Positions 1 to 8,020 of a stretch of 19,032 nucleotides of DNA are shown one piece after another (the stretch's first letter is position 1; every line of letters starts with the position of its first letter). Source of the stretch: Desulfobacula sp. (GTDB lineage: Bacteria > Desulfobacterota > Desulfobacteria > Desulfobacterales > Desulfobacteraceae); contig JABIYQ010000380.1 of NCBI GenBank assembly GCA_018702715.1, positions 1 through 19,032 of the forward strand, written 5' to 3'. The translations under genes and the position numbers were made by a program. Below the pieces are notes generated by a model, which saw only the letters and a program-made list of their open reading frames with translations, was not told where the DNA came from and did not search any database.

Positions 1-465
1 GAAAAGGATATTATCAAAATTGCGGCAGTGGACCGTGTGAATGATTCAAACAAATGTTTTACCGGTCTTGTGTCGGGTTTTGGGATGAAACAGGGAGCAA
101 TTGCCACCAGTACATCCTGGGATACCGGGGATATCACTGTAATGGGGGTAATGGAAACAGATATGGCACTGGCAGTCAACAGGATCAAGGACATTAAAGG
201 TGGTGTTGTCGTCTGCTCAGAAGGCAAAGTCATAGCCGAGTTCCCCATGCCCATCCTAGGTATTCTGTCGGATCTTCCCATGGAAGAGATTGCAGAGAAA
301 ACTTATGAGGTGAATCAGGCGGCTAATGGGCTCGGCATCATTTTTAACGACCCGATATTGTCTTTGGCCACAATGACCAGTGCTGCGATTCCATTTTTAA
401 AAATGTGCGAAGAAGGGCTATTTAATCTTAAAGATGGAAAAACCCTTGGCCTTTTTATCACATAA
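1..465 (+). CDS. ade: Adenine deaminase, C-terminal part (5' end outside window)
   Basis: The reading frame is open from base 1, so this is the last 154 codons of a longer gene and the ATG at 28 is internal. Adenine deaminase hydrolyses adenine to hypoxanthine and ammonia in purine salvage, in the cytoplasm. The visible part matches the C-terminal region of the family: a GAIATSTSWDTGDI stretch, a methionine-rich segment with paired internal strands, the GGVVV...GKVIAEFPMPILGILSDLP segment split around residues 70-90, and an ending with small and hydrophobic residues (LATMTSAAIPFLKM). The catalytic metal-binding half lies upstream and cannot be checked. The gene ends in TAA, and no convincing rho-independent terminator follows before glnS. 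Assignment is from recognised family sequence. Confidence 0.85.
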   Translation, partial: EKDIIKIAAVDRVNDSNKCFTGLVSGFGMKQGAIATSTSWDTGDITVMGVMETDMALAVNRIKDIKGGVVVCSEGKVIAEFPMPILGILSDLPMEEIAEKTYEVNQAANGLGIIFNDPILSLATMTSAAIPFLKMCEEGLFNLKDGKTLGLFIT

Positions 466-522
466 AGATTTTACCCTAACGTTGCATAAAATTTTTTTTA
501 TTCAATATCAAAGTATTAGTAT

Positions 523-550
523 TTGCCTGATAAATCCAATGTGTGATAAA
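523..550 (+). promoter_or_regulatory. Putative sigma70-type promoter for glnS
   Basis: TTGCCT at 523-528 is followed by a 16-base spacer and GATAAA at 545-550. A TG lies one base before the -10 box (extended -10). Transcription would begin near 557, giving a leader of about 55 bases that contains a small AT-rich hairpin (GAAAAT 571-576 with ATTTTC 581-586). Found by eye only; AT-rich sequence produces such matches by chance. Confidence 0.35.
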
Positions 551-612
551 TAGTATCTTACCAAAAACCTGAAAATTTAGATTTTCCAATAACAGCAAGG
601 ATGCAAAGATAT

Positions 613-2286
613 ATGGAAACAGATGATAAAAAAGGACATTTTATTGAATCAATCATTATTAAAGATATAAAAGATAATAAAAACAAAGGAAAGGTTCTCA
701 CGCGTTTCCCACCTGAGCCCAATGGATATCTTCATATCGGACATGCAAAATCAATTTGCCTGAACTTCAATATGGCCAATAAATATAATGGTAAGTGTAA
801 TTTAAGATTTGATGACTCCAACCCGGCAAAAGAAAAACAAATCTTTATTGATTCCATTAAGTCCACAGTAAATTGGCTGGGATTTGAATTTGGAACCCCT
901 TTATTTGCATCTGACTATTTTGAAAAACTCCATGACTTTGCAATCGAATTGATTAAAAAAGGTAAGGCCTATGTGTGCAGCCTTAACGCAGATGACTTAA
1001 GAAAATACCGAGGCACTTTAACTGAACCCGGAAAAAACAGTCCTTACAGAAAAAGATCGATTGAGGAAAACCTGAACCTCTTCTTTAGGATGAAAAATGG
1101 TGAATTTGGTGAAGGAGAGCATACCCTCAGAGCAAAAATTGATATGAAGTCTCCCAATATCAATCTTCGTGATCCCATCATTTACAGGGTAAAAAAAGCC
1201 TCTCATCCCAGGACCCACGACCAATGGTGCATATATCCCATGTATGATTTTACACATTGTCTTTCTGATTCCCTGGAAGGAATTACCCATTCCCTTTGCA
1301 GCCTTGAATTCGAAGATCACAGACCATTGTATGACTGGACCCTGAACGAACTTGAAACCCCTTGCCATCCCCAGCAAATTGAATTTGCACGATTGAATAT
1401 CAATTATACTGTTTTGAGCAAAAGAAAGCTTCAGCGACTAGTGGAGGAGAACCACGTACAAGGATGGGATGATCCAAGATTGCCAACCCTGGAAGGTTTA
1501 AAAAGAAGAGGGTATACCCCTGAATCCATCAGAAACTTCTGCAATATTATCGGTGTTTCAAAGAAAGAAAGTCGAATTGATGTTACACTTCTGGAAAACT
1601 GCCTGAGAGATGACTTAAACGAAAAAGCCCCCCGGGTCATGGCTGTGTTGCGACCCTTAAAAGTCACTATTGAAAATTATCCAGACAACAAAGAAGAGGA
1701 ACTTCTTGCCAAAAACCATCCCCAGCGAGAAGATATGGGAACAAGAACCATAAGCTTTTCCAAAACAATCTATGTGGAACAGGATGATTTCATGGAAGAT
1801 CCACCAAAAAAATTCTTTCGCCTGGGCCCTGGCCGGGAAGTGAGGTTACGATATGCATATCTTGTGACCTGCACAAAGGTTATAAAAGACGAGTCTGGTA
1901 ATGTAAAAGAACTTATCTGCACCTATGACCCTGCGACAAAGGGTGGGAATACACCGGATGGAAGGAAGGTCAAAGGCACAATTCACTGGGTCAATGCCAA
2001 TGATTGCATTGATGCAAAAGTCAGGCTTTATGACCGCTTATTTAAAGACGAGAACCCGGAACGGGACAAACAGGATTTTATTGAAAACCTGAATCCAGAT
2101 TCTCTAGAAGAGATTAAATCGAGCAAACTGGAAAAAAGCCTGATCAATGCAGAGCCTGAAAACGCCTATCAGTTTGAAAGGCTGGGATACTTTTGCATGG
2201 ATTCCAAGGATGCTACAAAAGACAACCCCGTGTTTAACCGAGCGGTTAGCCTGAGGGATACCTGGGCAAAACGATCAAAAAAATAA
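613..2286 (+). CDS. glnS: Glutaminyl-tRNA synthetase
   Basis: Class I aminoacyl-tRNA synthetase that charges tRNA-Gln directly with glutamine using ATP, in the cytoplasm. From the start chosen here (557 aa; E. coli GlnRS is about 554) the Rossmann-fold signature PPEPNGYLHIGHAKS has HIGH at residues 41-44, and the KMSKS-equivalent loop reads VLSKRKL at about 267-273, as in other GlnRS. The C-terminal anticodon-binding beta-barrels are full length. An ATG at 601 also opens the frame and would add four residues, but AAGG then abuts the start codon; from 613 the AAGGA at 597-601 is 11 bases upstream and the HIGH spacing fits the family better. It differs from the related GluRS by the GlnRS-type HIGH and KMSKS contexts. 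Convergent with cysS. Confidence 0.95.
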   Translation: METDDKKGHFIESIIIKDIKDNKNKGKVLTRFPPEPNGYLHIGHAKSICLNFNMANKYNGKCNLRFDDSNPAKEKQIFIDSIKSTVNWLGFEFGTPLFASDYFEKLHDFAIELIKKGKAYVCSLNADDLRKYRGTLTEPGKNSPYRKRSIEENLNLFFRMKNGEFGEGEHTLRAKIDMKSPNINLRDPIIYRVKKASHPRTHDQWCIYPMYDFTHCLSDSLEGITHSLCSLEFEDHRPLYDWTLNELETPCHPQQIEFARLNINYTVLSKRKLQRLVEENHVQGWDDPRLPTLEGLKRRGYTPESIRNFCNIIGVSKKESRIDVTLLENCLRDDLNEKAPRVMAVLRPLKVTIENYPDNKEEELLAKNHPQREDMGTRTISFSKTIYVEQDDFMEDPPKKFFRLGPGREVRLRYAYLVTCTKVIKDESGNVKELICTYDPATKGGNTPDGRKVKGTIHWVNANDCIDAKVRLYDRLFKDENPERDKQDFIENLNPDSLEEIKSSKLEKSLINAEPENAYQFERLGYFCMDSKDATKDNPVFNRAVSLRDTWAKRSKK

Positions 2287-2309
2287 AGTAACTATTCAGC
2301 TCTTATGTT

Positions 2310-2423
2310 TTAAACCGCCCTGCCCAATTGATATTTTTGGTGGATATTTTTGTTCGATGCTAAACGCTTAAGCTCCTGCAAATATCCATCAGACAGGGCT
2401 TTGAGATTACGTCTTTTTTCGGG
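2310..2423 (-). pseudogene. Coding-like remnant between glnS and cysS
   Basis: On the minus strand a 37-codon frame runs from just after a TAG to a TAA at 2310-2312, with no ATG or GTG start. The residues look protein-like rather than random: a segment LKALSDGYLQELKRLAS, then NKNIHQKYQLGRAV before the stop. The charge and leucine pattern suggest an amphipathic helix. It may be the decayed 3' end of a lost gene. I do not recognise a family. The same bases form an imperfect inverted repeat, so the coding look could also be coincidence. Confidence 0.25.
2317..2399. repeat. Imperfect inverted repeat in convergent gap
   Basis: GCCCTG at 2317-2322 can pair with CAGGGC at 2394-2399. Inside it an 11-base arm 2339-2349 (GGTGGATATTT) pairs with 2380-2390 (AAATATCCATC) with one G-T wobble and a 30-base loop. 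It lies between the convergent glnS and cysS stops and could act as a transcription barrier, but no U-tract follows either arm directly, so it is not a canonical rho-independent terminator. Confidence 0.4.
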
Positions 2424-2443
2424 CTAAATAATTACAAAATAAA

Positions 2444-3877
2444 TTACTCAAACCGCCAGGTTGTGCCTTTTGGGCCGTCCTCAAGGGTTATATTCCTGGC
2501 TTGAAGAAGATCCCTGATCTCATCTGCCCTTGCAAAGTTCTTACTTTTACGCGCTTGGGTCCGTTGCTGAATCAAGTCTTCAATTTCAGAAGGAGCAACA
2601 GCCATATCTGCCATGCCCTTGTCTTTTTTTTCTTTAAAATAGGAGGATGGATCTAATAAAAAGATGCCAAGAATATGGGAGATAGCCTTGATATCATTGT
2701 AGAAAAGTGTCAGGGTTGTCAGGATACCACCATCGGGTGTATCATTGGTTTCGTCCAAAAGCTTGTTACCTTTTTTGACCGATTCAAAAATAAGACCCAA
2801 CGCTTTTGCAGAATTGAAATCATCATCCATGGCAGAGGAAAAATCTTCCCACAATTCACCTTTTTGCGAGCCATCAACTTTTACACCGGCCCTCTGAAGT
2901 CTTTCCAGAAAGGCATAAATCCTGTCCAGCCCCAAAGAGACTTCTCTCATGGAATCTTCACCATAATCAATTGGGCTTCTGTAATGATTTGACAAAAGAA
3001 ACATGCGGATCACTTCTGGAGAATAGGTCGCAAGAACTTCCTTGATCATGGTAAAATTACCAAGAGATTTTGACATTTTTTCATTGTTAATGTCCACAAA
3101 CCCATTGTGAATCCAATATTTGACAAATGGCACGCCAAAGACGGCCTCGCTCTGTGCGATCTCATTTTCATGGTGAGGAAAAATCAGGTCTTTACCACCT
3201 CCGTGAATATCAAAACTTTCTCCAAGATATTCATAGCTCATGGCTGAGCATTCAATATGCCAACCCGGCCTTCCATCACCCCATGGGCTTTCCCAGAAAG
3301 GTTCGCCAGGCTTGGCGGGTTTCCACAGGGTAAAATCCGCAGGATTCTTCTTTTTCTCGTCCACTGCAATCCTTGCCCCTGCCATCATGTCATCGGGGTT
3401 CCGGCCGGAAAGTCGGCCGTAATCCTTAAAGGAATCGATGGAGAAATAGACATCCCCTCCATTAACAAAATAGGCCTTGCCCTTGTTGATGAGCATCTGG
3501 ATAAAATCAATAATATGCCGGATATGTTCCGTGGCTTTGGGTGCAATACTGGGTCTTAATACATTGAGTGCATCCATTTCATTGTGAAATTCATCAATAT
3601 ATTTTTCTGTAATAACCGCACAATCCTGGCCGGTCTGATTAGATTTTTTAATAATCTTGTCATCCACATCTGTAAAATTTCTGACATACCTGACATCAAA
3701 ACCCAGTCGTGTAAGCCACCGGAAAATCGTGTCAAAAACAACCACAGAACGGGCGTGGCCAATATGGCTGGTATCATATACAGTCGGTCCGCAGACATAC
3801 ATGCCGACCTTACCTTCTTTTATTGGGATAAATTCTTCTTTTTTACCATGCAATGTATTATAAACTTTTAAACTCAT
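2444..3877 (-). CDS. cysS: Cysteinyl-tRNA synthetase
   Basis: Class I synthetase that charges tRNA-Cys. From the start used here (477 aa) the zinc and active-site entry MYVCGPTVYD has Cys29, HIGH is at 38-41, a GWHIECSAMS segment supplies the second zinc cysteine, HGGGKDLIFPHHENE supplies His and Glu ligands, and KMSKS is at 267-271. The C-terminal tail (RADEIRDLLQ...DGPKGTTWRF) is the normal anticodon-binding end. The frame is open to an ATG at 3931, but that start would add 18 residues unlike the family and overlap ispF by 40 bases; the MSLKVYNTL start at 3877 matches known CysRS beginnings and lies 14 bases after the ispF stop. Expected to be co-transcribed with ispF, a common pairing. Confidence 0.96.
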   Translation of the reverse strand: MSLKVYNTLHGKKEEFIPIKEGKVGMYVCGPTVYDTSHIGHARSVVVFDTIFRWLTRLGFDVRYVRNFTDVDDKIIKKSNQTGQDCAVITEKYIDEFHNEMDALNVLRPSIAPKATEHIRHIIDFIQMLINKGKAYFVNGGDVYFSIDSFKDYGRLSGRNPDDMMAGARIAVDEKKKNPADFTLWKPAKPGEPFWESPWGDGRPGWHIECSAMSYEYLGESFDIHGGGKDLIFPHHENEIAQSEAVFGVPFVKYWIHNGFVDINNEKMSKSLGNFTMIKEVLATYSPEVIRMFLLSNHYRSPIDYGEDSMREVSLGLDRIYAFLERLQRAGVKVDGSQKGELWEDFSSAMDDDFNSAKALGLIFESVKKGNKLLDETNDTPDGGILTTLTLFYNDIKAISHILGIFLLDPSSYFKEKKDKGMADMAVAPSEIEDLIQQRTQARKSKNFARADEIRDLLQARNITLEDGPKGTTWRFE

Positions 3878-3891
3878 TATTATTTTTCCCG

Positions 3892-4392
3892 TTATATTTC
3901 CGGTTGGCCGGCTTTTGCTAATAATATGCACTGGGCAGCTATGCCCTGCCCTTTTCCAATAAACCCAAGCTTTTCAGTTGTTGTAGCCTTTACATTAACA
4001 AGGGTTGAATCCATATTCAAAACCCCGGCTATATTTACTTCCATTTGTTTCTTATGGGGACCCATTTTTGGAACCTGAGCAAACACGATACAATCCATAT
4101 TTGCGATTTCATATCCCTGTTTTTTAAATAGCTGTCTGCATTTCTCAAGCAGGATCATACTTGAAATCCCTTTATATTGGGGATCACTATCTGGAAAATG
4201 GTCTCCGATATCCCCAAGCCCTGCAGCACCCAGGATTGCATCACAAACCGCATGAACCAGGACGTCTGCATCGGAATGACCCAAAAGTCCCTGATCAAAA
4301 TTAATATCCACGCCGCCAATAATCAGCTTTCTGCCTGGCACAAGCCTGTGAACATCATATCCTGATCCTATTTTATACCCGGGTTTTTCCAT
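3892..4392 (-). CDS. ispF: 2-C-methyl-D-erythritol 2,4-cyclodiphosphate synthase
   Basis: MEP-pathway enzyme that cyclises CDP-methylerythritol 2-phosphate to MEcPP with loss of CMP, on the route to isoprenoids. The 166-aa length is usual for the family. The metal-binding signature GYDVHR gives Asp13 and His15, and LLGHSDADVLVHA gives the third ligand His47. The GDIGDHFPDSDP loop and the C-terminal TTEKLGFIGKGQGIAAQ segment, which forms the nucleotide pocket, are intact. The frequent upstream partner ispD is not here: the next gene upstream is the divergent tag. It is the first gene of an ispF-cysS transcription unit with a good promoter at 4446-4474. Confidence 0.97.
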   Translation of the reverse strand: MEKPGYKIGSGYDVHRLVPGRKLIIGGVDINFDQGLLGHSDADVLVHAVCDAILGAAGLGDIGDHFPDSDPQYKGISSMILLEKCRQLFKKQGYEIANMDCIVFAQVPKMGPHKKQMEVNIAGVLNMDSTLVNVKATTTEKLGFIGKGQGIAAQCILLAKAGQPEI

Positions 4393-4445
4393 ATTTAAAA
4401 ATTTGTCTTCCCCATAATGGGTAAGCTACAAAAAAATTAAAGCAT

Positions 4446-4474
4446 AATATATTCACTTTCCCTTGAAAAGTCAA
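4446..4474 (-). promoter_or_regulatory. Strong sigma70-like promoter for ispF-cysS
   Basis: Read on the minus strand: TTGACT (4474-4469), exactly 17 bases, then TATATT (4451-4446). Each box matches the consensus at five of six positions. Transcription would start near 4439, about 47 bases before the ispF ATG. A short palindrome, CCCATAATGGG at 4411-4421, lies in the leader. This is the best promoter match in the window. Confidence 0.65.
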
Positions 4475-4678
4475 AATTTTGCTTTTACCAATGCAAGATA
4501 AATATTCTATAGTTTTTTCATTCCAGACAATTGAGTCTATTTTTTAAAATATTAAAGATTAAGCTCCCTTTTTAAATATTTTGGTCAGACTTTATCTTTA
4601 TTTTTCAAAAAAAAAATGTAAAATACAAATAGCACCAAATGGAATAAAGAAAAACCAACGGTTATAAGGAAATAAAAA

Positions 4679-5242
4679 ATGGAACGCTGTGGCTGGGTAA
4701 CAAACGATCCGATTTATATTAAATACCATGACAAAGAATGGGGCGTGCCTGTCCATGATGATAAAAAACTTTTTGAATTTATCATTCTGGAAGGTGCTCA
4801 GGCCGGACTTTCATGGCTGACGATTCTTAAAAGAAGACCTGGATATAAAAATGCATTTTCCAATTTTGACGTTGAAAAAGTAGCACGGTTTACTCCCCAA
4901 AAAATTGAAAAACTTCTTTTGGACCCAGGCATTATCCGGAACAGGCTCAAAGTCAATGCTGCTGTGACTAATGCAAGGGCATTTATTAAGATCCAGGAGG
5001 AATTCGGATCTTTTGATAGGTATGGTTTGCATTTTGTTGACGGAAAACAAAAAACAAACCGATTCAAAACCCAGGACCAGGTTCCGGCCACGACAAGGGA
5101 ATCCGATGCCTTTTCAAAGGATCTCAAACAGCGGGGATTTAAATTTGTCGGATCAACCATTATCTATGCACATATGCAGGCAGTAGGCATGGTCAATGAT
5201 CACCTTGTCTCCTGTTTCAGACATAAAGAGGTCATGCAATAA
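4679..5242 (+). CDS. tag: DNA-3-methyladenine glycosylase I
   Basis: Base-excision repair enzyme that removes 3-methyladenine from alkylated DNA. The 187-aa protein begins MERCGWV, and its zinc-snap residues are Cys4 and His17 at the N-terminus with His and Cys of the C-terminal HLVSCFRH motif. LEGAQAGLSW (from residue 37) holds the conserved Glu38 of the base-binding pocket, and the helix-hairpin-helix region with LLLDPGIIRNR is present. Length and motif order match E. coli Tag. It is divergent from ispF across a 286-base AT-rich gap in which I see no confident promoter on the plus strand. A possible small ORF and a DUF2804 gene follow on the same strand. Confidence 0.96.
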   Translation: MERCGWVTNDPIYIKYHDKEWGVPVHDDKKLFEFIILEGAQAGLSWLTILKRRPGYKNAFSNFDVEKVARFTPQKIEKLLLDPGIIRNRLKVNAAVTNARAFIKIQEEFGSFDRYGLHFVDGKQKTNRFKTQDQVPATTRESDAFSKDLKQRGFKFVGSTIIYAHMQAVGMVNDHLVSCFRHKEVMQ

Positions 5243-5243
5243 T

Positions 5244-5363
5244 ATGAGGTCAAAGTTTTTCCCTGATCTTGTAAAAGTCATGAAGCTCCTATATTCAAGA
5301 CATCAAGGTTACAGCTGTAATCGCCTACTGCAAAAGCTTGATGAAATTCTTATGCAATGTTAG
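5244..5363 (+). CDS. Possible small ORF, 39 aa, after tag
   Basis: An ATG sits one base after the tag stop codon and opens 39 codons ending in TAG. The product is basic and helical-looking, beginning MRSKFFPDLVKVMKLLYSR and ending in Cys. An AGAGG at 5226-5230 within the end of tag is about 13 bases before the ATG, longer than ideal. The stop overlaps the start region of the next gene. I recognise no family. It may be a coupled small gene, the remnant of a larger one, or chance. Confidence 0.25.
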   Translation: MRSKFFPDLVKVMKLLYSRHQGYSCNRLLQKLDEILMQC

Positions 5364-5371
5364 GATTGGCT

Positions 5372-6397
5372 ATGGATGATACCCATGTCTCTGCAAAAAA
5401 AACCGGAAACCTGTCCCAACATTCATGGGCCGGCAAATTTAATTATCCGGATACAAAAAACCTATTAAATTTAAACGACCATTTTTTTTCTCTTGAACGA
5501 TTTAAAGAAAAGCGATGGTGTTATATGGGCATCATACACCCGAAAATTATTTTCGGGTGTGCCGTGGTGCACCTTGGATATATTTCAAGTGCCTTTGCCT
5601 TTGGATTTGATCGTCAGGAGAAAAAGATGATAAACCACTCTCTTGTTTTCCCCCCTTTAGGGCAGGTTCGATATGATAGAAACCCAGAAAATGGCATCTG
5701 CAGCTATAAAAGTTTTCGGGGCCAATTGATCCTTACCAATGATAAAAAACATGACAAAAGGTCAATTAAAGCCTCTTTTTATTTACCGGGCAAATCTCTT
5801 AAAGCCAATATTGATATCCTTGAACCGGATGGGGGCATGTCCCCAATGAATTTTTTAATGCCAATGAAAAACAAAACATCTGCATTTACCACCAAAATTG
5901 CAGGATTAAAAGCCCGGGGAAAGATCATTGTAAATAAAAAAAAATTTGATCTTATATCTGAAAATACCTTTGCCATCTTTGACTGGACCAATGGATTTTA
6001 TCCCAGAAAAACATGCTGGAACTGGGCATGCGGTGCAGGTGTTGCCAGTGATGGAACTAAAATCGGGTTTAATTTTTCATCCGGTGTATACGAAAACGGA
6101 TTATTGGAAAATACAGTCTGGATTAACGGGACACCATTCCAACAAGGAGACATCCTGTTTACATATGATGCAAAAAATCCAGAGCATCCGTGGCAGATAA
6201 AGAGCAATGATGACCTGATCAATCTTAAATTCAAGCCCGAAGGCATCCGAAGGGCAAATGACAACCTTGGAGTGATTAAGAGCAGGTTCATACAACTCTG
6301 TGGTTCCTTTGAAGGGTCAATAAAAACTAAAGACAATCTTTGCATTCATCTTCTTTCTGTTGGCGGTGTGGTTGAAGAACATTCTGCCAAATGGTAA
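5372..6397 (+). CDS. DUF2804 family protein
   Basis: Protein of unknown function that I place in the DUF2804 family from its overall pattern: the AIFDWTNGFYPRKTCWNWACG segment (split around residues 200-220), followed by GTKIGFNFSSGVYENGLLENTVWING and a late PEG...GVIKSRFIQLCGSFEG region. No signal peptide, transmembrane helix or catalytic motif is visible, so it is probably cytoplasmic. The start at 5372 (341 aa) has an AGGA at 5362-5365 spaced six bases; the frame also opens at ATG 5357, which has no ribosome binding site and would overlap the small ORF. The Trp- and aromatic-rich core suggests a beta-sandwich that binds a lipid or sugar-like ligand, but that is inference. It lies between tag and nnrD/E with no clear functional tie. 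Confidence 0.75.
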   Translation: MDDTHVSAKKTGNLSQHSWAGKFNYPDTKNLLNLNDHFFSLERFKEKRWCYMGIIHPKIIFGCAVVHLGYISSAFAFGFDRQEKKMINHSLVFPPLGQVRYDRNPENGICSYKSFRGQLILTNDKKHDKRSIKASFYLPGKSLKANIDILEPDGGMSPMNFLMPMKNKTSAFTTKIAGLKARGKIIVNKKKFDLISENTFAIFDWTNGFYPRKTCWNWACGAGVASDGTKIGFNFSSGVYENGLLENTVWINGTPFQQGDILFTYDAKNPEHPWQIKSNDDLINLKFKPEGIRRANDNLGVIKSRFIQLCGSFEGSIKTKDNLCIHLLSVGGVVEEHSAKW

Positions 6398-6403
6398 AAT
6401 GTC

Positions 6404-6432
6404 TTGAAATCCATATCAATCTTATTTACAAA
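6404..6432 (+). promoter_or_regulatory. Putative promoter for nnr-tsaE
   Basis: TTGAAA at 6404-6409, a 17-base spacer and TACAAA at 6427-6432 lie in the 57-base gap before nnr. The -35 box matches at five of six positions and the -10 at four. A strong ribosome binding site, GGAGGA at 6444-6449, follows. Found by eye. Confidence 0.35.
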
Positions 6433-6454
6433 AACGATTTAATGGAGGAATAAC

Positions 6455-8020
6455 ATGTTTCTTGTTACGGCGAATCAAATGCAGGAGATGGATAAAAAGA
6501 CAATAGAATCTTTTGGTATCCCAGGGCTTGTTTTAATGGAAAATGCCGGAAGGGGAGCATTTGAGTATCTGATCAGAAAATTTAAAGAACCTAAAACAAA
6601 AAAAATTGCCGTTCTGGCTGGCAGTGGTAACAATGGGGGGGATGGATTTGTTATTGCAAGATATTTGATGGAAAAAGGAATCATTGTTACCATTTTTTTA
6701 TTGTCTTCAAAAGACAAGGTGACGGGTGATGCAAGAACCAATTTAAATCTTGCAAAAAAATTATGCGATCGTTCCTGCAATAGTTCCATTTTTGAAATCC
6801 CGGATGCAAATACCTTTAAAAAGCAAAAGTCCCTTATTCTTAACCATGATCTTTTCATTGATGCCATTCTGGGAACCGGTCTTAATTCAGAGGTCAAAGG
6901 ATTTTTCAAGGATGCCATTGAATTGATCAATTCTTCCCAAAGCCCTGTTTTTGCCGTGGACATACCTTCGGGTCTTCATTCTGATACAGGACAGCCTTTA
7001 GGCGTTGCAGTAAAAGCGGATGCCACATCCACCTTTGCTTTTGCCAAAGTCGGGCATATTCTCTATCCAGGAAATAATTACACCGGCGATCTTGAAATTA
7101 TTGATATTGGCATTCCAAAATTTATTGCCCAAGAAAAGGAGATTAAACTCTTTCTGATTGAAAAAAAAGATATTGCTGCCTGTTTTAGTCCCAGAAAATT
7201 TCAAAGCCATAAAGGGGATTATGGCCATTTACAGGTCATTGGGGGTTCAACCGGAAAGACGGGAGCAGTATCCCTTTGTGCCAATGCAGCCATGCGATGT
7301 GGGACAGGCCTTGTCACCCTGGGCATTGCCAAAAGTCTCAACCCTAGTGTTGAGCCTCAAGTTATTGAGCCCATGACCTATCCTTTACCTGATTCAGAAA
7401 AGGGGTTTTTATCAGACAATTGTTTTGAACAAATTCTTAGTCTTTTAAAAGACAAACAAGCGCTTGCCCTGGGTCCGGGTATCGGCACCAATGATGGCAC
7501 AAAAAAGCTTGTTCAAAGCCTCATTGAAAAATGTGAGGTACCTATGGTGATTGATGCTGATGCAATCAATTGTATAGCAAAAAATACTGAGGTGTTGAAA
7601 AAGAAAAATTCCCCTGCCATCTTAACTCCCCATCCGGGTGAAATGGCAAGGCTTTGTAATATGTCCACCACAGAAATCCAGGCGGACAGGATAGGTATTG
7701 CCTCTAAATTTGCAAAAAACCATGATGTTATTCTTATCTTAAAAGGCGCTCAGACAATTATCAGCCTTCCCGATGGAAGGTCCTATATTTGTCCCACAGG
7801 AAATCCCGGCATGGCCTCCGGCGGCATGGGGGACGTACTGACAGGTATTATCGCCGGATTTTGTGCCCAGGGATTTTCCCCTGAAAATGCAAGTCTGGCC
7901 GGTGTATTTCTCCATGGCATGTGCGCAGATATACTTTCAAAAAACATAGGCGGATTCGGCTTTGTTGCAACAGATATGATTCAAATGATTCCAAAAACCA
8001 TTAATCAATGTCTTTTATGA
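6455..8020 (+). CDS. nnr: Bifunctional NAD(P)H-hydrate epimerase / ADP-dependent dehydratase
   Basis: Repairs NADH and NADPH that have become hydrated: the N-terminal half epimerises the R-hydrate to S, and the C-terminal half dehydrates the S form using ADP (or ATP). In the 521-aa protein the YjeF-N part shows MENAGRGAFEYL, AGSGNNGGDGFVIARYL, DAILGTGL and AVDIPSGLHSDTG within about the first 175 residues. The ribokinase-like C-terminal part shows GHLQVIGGSTGKTGA, LALGPGIGTND, VIDADAIN, LTPHPGEMARL and the nucleotide and catalytic loop GNPGMASGGMGDVLTG. The two-domain fusion is the normal bacterial form. The ATG has a near-perfect ribosome binding site (GGAGG, six bases). The end overlaps the start of tsaE, a common genomic pairing. 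Confidence 0.96.
   Translation: MFLVTANQMQEMDKKTIESFGIPGLVLMENAGRGAFEYLIRKFKEPKTKKIAVLAGSGNNGGDGFVIARYLMEKGIIVTIFLLSSKDKVTGDARTNLNLAKKLCDRSCNSSIFEIPDANTFKKQKSLILNHDLFIDAILGTGLNSEVKGFFKDAIELINSSQSPVFAVDIPSGLHSDTGQPLGVAVKADATSTFAFAKVGHILYPGNNYTGDLEIIDIGIPKFIAQEKEIKLFLIEKKDIAACFSPRKFQSHKGDYGHLQVIGGSTGKTGAVSLCANAAMRCGTGLVTLGIAKSLNPSVEPQVIEPMTYPLPDSEKGFLSDNCFEQILSLLKDKQALALGPGIGTNDGTKKLVQSLIEKCEVPMVIDADAINCIAKNTEVLKKKNSPAILTPHPGEMARLCNMSTTEIQADRIGIASKFAKNHDVILILKGAQTIISLPDGRSYICPTGNPGMASGGMGDVLTGIIAGFCAQGFSPENASLAGVFLHGMCADILSKNIGGFGFVATDMIQMIPKTINQCLL

Noticed and set aside
571..586. GAAAAT/ATTTTC hairpin upstream of glnS as a regulatory element
   Set aside because: Six A-T-rich pairs with a four-base loop, without conserved riboswitch-like features or a T-run.
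3878..3931. Upstream in-frame ATG that would extend cysS by 18 residues
   Set aside because: It overlaps ispF by 40 bases and adds sequence unlike the family; the ATG at 3877 fits known CysRS N-termini.
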